DNA from: an uncultured Prevotellaceae bacterium
Lineage (GTDB): Bacteria; Bacteroidota; Bacteroidia; Bacteroidales; Bacteroidaceae
Direction: 5' to 3'
NCBI GenBank assembly: GCA_900313845.1
Contig: OMTC01000088.1
Span: forward strand, 1 to 7,239
DNA length: 7,239 nt
The notes under the pieces are model-generated. The model was not told the DNA's origin. It made no database searches and worked only from the letters and a program-made list of their open reading frames with translations. Positions within the stretch are counted from its first letter, which is position 1, and each line of letters begins with the position of its first letter. Made by a program: the position numbers and the translations under genes. Positions 5,998 through 7,239 of this stretch are shown here, one piece after another.

Positions 5998-6087
5998 AGC
6001 CTTTTCAAGAAGTAGATACCGCAGTCAAAAAAGTCTAAAGAGATTTTAAGAAATCAAGTAAACAAACAAGAAAAAATCGAAATCATT

Positions 6088-7239
6088 ATGATGAAGAATA
6101 TTACACTGAAACTGAAGCACCTCGTGCTTTTTACCACACTTGCCATGTTCTCGGTGACAGCAAGTGCAGTGAATGTCACCTATAGCCTGACCACACACGT
6201 GGATGGCAGAACCATCACCGGCACAGCTAACGTGGCAGCAGGTGGTGACCTCCTCAATGCCATGCCTCAGAAACTGTGGCGTGCTTATTGTGAATACACA
6301 TTCTACAGCGATGCTGAAATGACTCAGGAAATCACAGAAGTTCCTGCTGATGCTGAAACTGTCTATGTGGATTATGTGTTCGACCCTCCTTTCTTCCTCT
6401 CTGAAGAAGGAAAGGAACCTGTATGGCATTATCTTCGTTCTTACAATGAAACTGGTCAATATAACTATCTTGTGATTTACGATCAGTCTGCAGAAAATGA
6501 ATGGGGTACCTATAAAGAGACTATCATGTCTTGGAAAAGCGTCAACGGTGCCACTCCTAAGGCTGGTAGAAACTATCCAATTGCAAAAGCAGGACACGAC
6601 CAGTGGGCTTTTTATGGCGATGCTTACGATTTCCAAATCAGACTGAACGATGCTTCCATCGCCAACAATTATTTGATTTGGAGAAGTACTACCAGAAATG
6701 AAACGCCTATGGGCTTGGGAGCAAAGCCTGCAGTGGGATGGCAGCTTTATGTGAATAATGCAGAAAAAAACAACAAAGTGTTCGGCACAATGGCCATGGG
6801 TCCATATAATTCCACTAATTATTTGGCAAGTTTGGAAAATGTTAATTCTTGCCTTTGGACAGATGGTCTTGACACCAGCAAACAGAAATTTAATGAAAAG
6901 AACGAACTTGTGAATGTCGCACACGGCACTACCTCAAATAAACCTGCGCTTTGGTGGTACGCATTCTTTGCAACTCCAACGACTTTACCTGCAAACGTTA
7001 CTGACATTTGGCACGTTACCTATAAGATTCAGAAGGTTGATGGTTCTTGGTACGATGACATCGTTGTTCAGAAGAACTCTAACAACCTGACTCCATCCTT
7101 CCCACCTGCTGGATTCAACCCTAATCCTGATTACGAGTATGACTACTTCTACAAGGATGCCGAATTCACTGAGAAATATCCTGATGGTTATGTCATGCCA
7201 GATGGAGAGAACACCATTATCTATATTAAGGAGAAAGAG
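6088..7239 (+). CDS. Large secreted/cell-surface repeat protein (3' end off window)
   Basis: The frame is open for 384 codons to the right edge. ATG codons at 6088 and 6091 are both possible. Residues 1-27 are a Sec signal peptide cleaved after SASA. Residues 29-98 and 307-382 look like two copies of one module: each opens VTY, has VDG about ten residues on, then Y-EY-x-FY-x-DAE-x-T (EYTFYSDAEMT at 69-79; EYDYFYKDAEFT at 350-361) and closes with TVYVDY or TIIYI. They resemble InlB/Listeria-Bacteroides-type beta-repeats. Between them (about 101-305) is a Trp-rich region with PVWHYLR, QWAFYGDAYDFQI and NNYLIWRS, in the style of beta-trefoil or lectin-like units of Bacteroidales surface proteins (tentative). 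The protein is probably exported and surface-exposed, perhaps an adhesin or ligand binder. The C-terminal anchor is not visible. It is the last visible member of the cluster divergent from the AraC-type regulator. Confidence 0.9.
   Translation, partial: MMKNITLKLKHLVLFTTLAMFSVTASAVNVTYSLTTHVDGRTITGTANVAAGGDLLNAMPQKLWRAYCEYTFYSDAEMTQEITEVPADAETVYVDYVFDPPFFLSEEGKEPVWHYLRSYNETGQYNYLVIYDQSAENEWGTYKETIMSWKSVNGATPKAGRNYPIAKAGHDQWAFYGDAYDFQIRLNDASIANNYLIWRSTTRNETPMGLGAKPAVGWQLYVNNAEKNNKVFGTMAMGPYNSTNYLASLENVNSCLWTDGLDTSKQKFNEKNELVNVAHGTTSNKPALWWYAFFATPTTLPANVTDIWHVTYKIQKVDGSWYDDIVVQKNSNNLTPSFPPAGFNPNPDYEYDYFYKDAEFTEKYPDGYVMPDGENTIIYIKEKE

Noticed and set aside
6042..6055. GATTT-TAAG-AAATC hairpin before the surface protein gene
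   Set aside because: The 5-bp AT-rich stem is too weak for a terminator and no T-run follows.
6046..6924. 292-codon minus-strand ORF over the surface protein gene
   Set aside because: Despite its length, the plus strand there carries a signal peptide and a repeat module. The antisense product is Cys/His/Ile-rich without a domain, and a 384-codon plus frame covers it almost completely.

Overview
The window looks like a chromosomal segment of a Bacteroidales bacterium, most likely Prevotella or a close relative. The reasons are: several intergenic -7 boxes fit the Bacteroidetes consensus TAnnTTTG; start regions lack strong Shine-Dalgarno sites; secreted proteins begin with MKK-type signal peptides; surface proteins carry the repeat styles and the 'FYTLSLPF' type motif common in Prevotella; and the intergenic 'gtgaggaatgagtagtgagg' and 'ctccccccttggggggag' repeats are typical of that group. 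The genus is inferred by eye, not by a database search.

Left part (1-2927, all minus strand). A secreted alpha/beta-hydrolase esterase of the PHB depolymerase/feruloyl esterase type occupies 1-1720. It has Ig-like and helical C-terminal modules and runs off the left edge. It is separated from panE (ketopantoate 2-reductase, 2001-2927) by a spacer holding two tandem copies of a 55-62 bp repeat and a C6/G6 inverted repeat. The repeat block reads into the 3' end of panE and supplies its last residues and stop codon.

Middle (2928-4549). panE and a GNAT acetyltransferase (3086-3517, plus) diverge from a 158-bp spacer with back-to-back Bacteroidetes promoters. Facing the GNAT gene is a minus-strand gene (3548-4549) for a membrane-anchored AraC-type regulator: one N-terminal transmembrane helix, a middle region of unknown fold, an acidic linker and a C-terminal AraC helix-turn-helix domain.

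Right part (4550-7239). A 449-bp AT-rich divergent regulatory region separates the regulator from a plus-strand cluster. The cluster holds (i) a secreted beta-rich protein interrupted by one in-frame TGA and ended early (4999-5700, probable pseudogene), (ii) a 64-residue Gly/Asp-rich small protein (5803-5997), and (iii) a large secreted repeat protein (6088 to beyond the right edge). No strong terminator is visible between these three, so they may be one transcript. The working picture is a regulator at the inner membrane controlling the neighbouring surface-protein cluster. The best candidate operator is a pair of TTCTTAAAA direct repeats 20 bp apart, just upstream of the cluster's -7 box. 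This regulatory link is inference from gene order and site placement.

No rRNA, tRNA, CRISPR array, transposase or phage gene was seen.
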